From: Fidelibacterota bacterium
GTDB taxonomy: Bacteria > Marinisomatota > Marinisomatia > Marinisomatales > TCS56
NCBI GenBank assembly: GCA_030634675.1
Contig: DAOWAH010000090.1
Span: 1-6,826, forward strand
DNA length: 6,826 bases
Reading direction: 5' to 3'
Shown: positions 6,201 through 6,826 of the stretch, one piece after another
How the letters are laid out: each line of letters opens with the position of its first letter
Position numbering within the stretch: position 1 is the first letter of the stretch
Notes under the pieces: model-generated
What the model was told of the DNA's origin: nothing
Database searches by the model: none
The model's input: the letters and a program-made list of their open reading frames with translations, nothing else
Program-made: the position numbers and the translations under genes

Positions 6201-6826
6201 TGAGAGAGAAGTTTTTTATCACAACTATTGCCATATTGTTACCTGTGATGTTGTTTGGTGCCTCAACCGGTAAAGTTACTGGTGTGGTAAAAGATACAGA
6301 AACGGGTTCACCTCTGCCCGGTGCCAATATCATGTTAGAGGGCACAATTTATGGTACTGCCACCGATATGAATGGTGTTTACATGATTCTGAATATTCCA
6401 CCTGGCACATATGATCTATCCGCCAGGATGATCGGTTATAAGAAAATGGTCGTCAAAAATGTCAGGGTCAGTGTCGATTTGACTACCCGTCAGGACTTTA
6501 TTTTGGACACTGAGGTTTTACAGGGTGAAGAAGTTATAGTTGAAGCCACTCGCCCCCTGATTAAGCAGGATGTCACAGCCAGCCGTACGATTCAGTCCGG
6601 TGAAGAAATTAACGCCATGCCGGTTGACGATTATGAAGGGGCAATGACAACAGTGGCAGGCGCTGTGGTTGAAGATGGCACGGTTCATTTCCGTGGTGGA
6701 CGGACTTCAGAAATCGTTTATCTACTAGACAACATGAGCATGTCCGATCCGCTTTCCGGAAATAATGATACGGAAGTCAGCAATTTTGCGATTGAAGAAA
6801 CCCATATCATGACCGGTGGATTTTCG
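6197..6826 (+). CDS. TonB-dependent outer-membrane receptor with N-terminal carboxypeptidase-regulatory-like domain, cut by the window edge
   Basis: The first 210 residues of a large outer-membrane receptor are visible. Residues 1-22 are a Sec signal peptide (MMREKFF, hydrophobic core, cleavage after LFGA). Residues about 25-103 form a CarboxypepD_reg-like beta-sandwich (GKVTGVV, SPLPGANI, ATDMNGVYMI, PPGTYDL, MIGYKK), typical of SusC-type and related FCB receptors. Residues 111-118 (EEVIVEAT) lie where a TonB box is expected and resemble one. The plug domain begins about residue 120 (RPLIKQDVTASRTI) and continues through FRGGRTSEIVYLLDN (165-179). The barrel lies beyond the edge. Such receptors import large or scarce ligands using TonB-ExbBD energy; the ligand here cannot be told. 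A SusD-like partner, if any, would lie downstream and out of view. The gene is divergent from a peptidase operon, which suggests but does not show peptide or metal uptake. Confidence 0.9.
   Translation, partial: MMREKFFITTIAILLPVMLFGASTGKVTGVVKDTETGSPLPGANIMLEGTIYGTATDMNGVYMILNIPPGTYDLSARMIGYKKMVVKNVRVSVDLTTRQDFILDTEVLQGEEVIVEATRPLIKQDVTASRTIQSGEEINAMPVDDYEGAMTTVAGAVVEDGTVHFRGGRTSEIVYLLDNMSMSDPLSGNNDTEVSNFAIEETHIMTGGFS

Noticed and set aside
6136..6345. Minus-strand open frame of 69 codons
   Set aside because: It overlaps the signal peptide and beta-sandwich region of the receptor gene on the opposite strand and looks like a shadow frame.

Overview
The window carries three leftward genes, probably one operon, and a divergent rightward gene, all encoding exported or envelope proteins. 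In transcription order the leftward genes are a GWxTD-domain protein (5738-4356), a gingipain-like C25 cysteine peptidase with a C-terminal type A (Por/T9SS-type) sorting domain (4297-1559), and a subtilisin-like S8 serine peptidase (1481 to the left edge, cut near its C-terminus). The gaps between them are 58 and 77 bases, and neither holds a convincing terminator. On the plus strand the first 210 codons of a TonB-dependent outer-membrane receptor start at 6197 and run off the right edge.

The organism is most likely a Gram-negative member of the FCB superphylum outside the classical Bacteroidia, for example Marinimicrobia, Calditrichota, Ignavibacteria or KSB1-like lineages. This is inferred from three things: the NYPNPFN-type sorting domain ending in a KMILIK-like tail, a GWxTD protein, and a receptor with an N-terminal carboxypeptidase-regulatory-like domain and a plug. 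I cannot fix the phylum from the window alone.

By region: 1-1481 is the S8 peptidase, with a complete catalytic domain (D193, H267, N361, S424). 1482-1558 is a short gap with a good ribosome-binding site and a weak hairpin. 1559-4297 is the C25 peptidase: export signal, propeptide, catalytic domain with H312 and C349, two small beta-sandwich domains, a jelly-roll-like domain and the sorting domain. 4298-4355 is a short gap. 4356-5738 is the GWxTD protein. 5739-6196 is an AT-rich divergent control region with candidate promoters, a perfect 8-bp GC-rich hairpin, an 11-bp stem-loop in the receptor leader and a possible 10-codon leader ORF whose stop overlaps the receptor start. 6197-6826 is the receptor.

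A reasonable but inferred reading is that this is a protein-degradation and uptake locus. Two secreted endopeptidases from unrelated clans would act at or outside the cell surface, the GWxTD protein would be an exported partner, and the divergent receptor might import a product. No mobile element, CRISPR array, tRNA or rRNA was seen.
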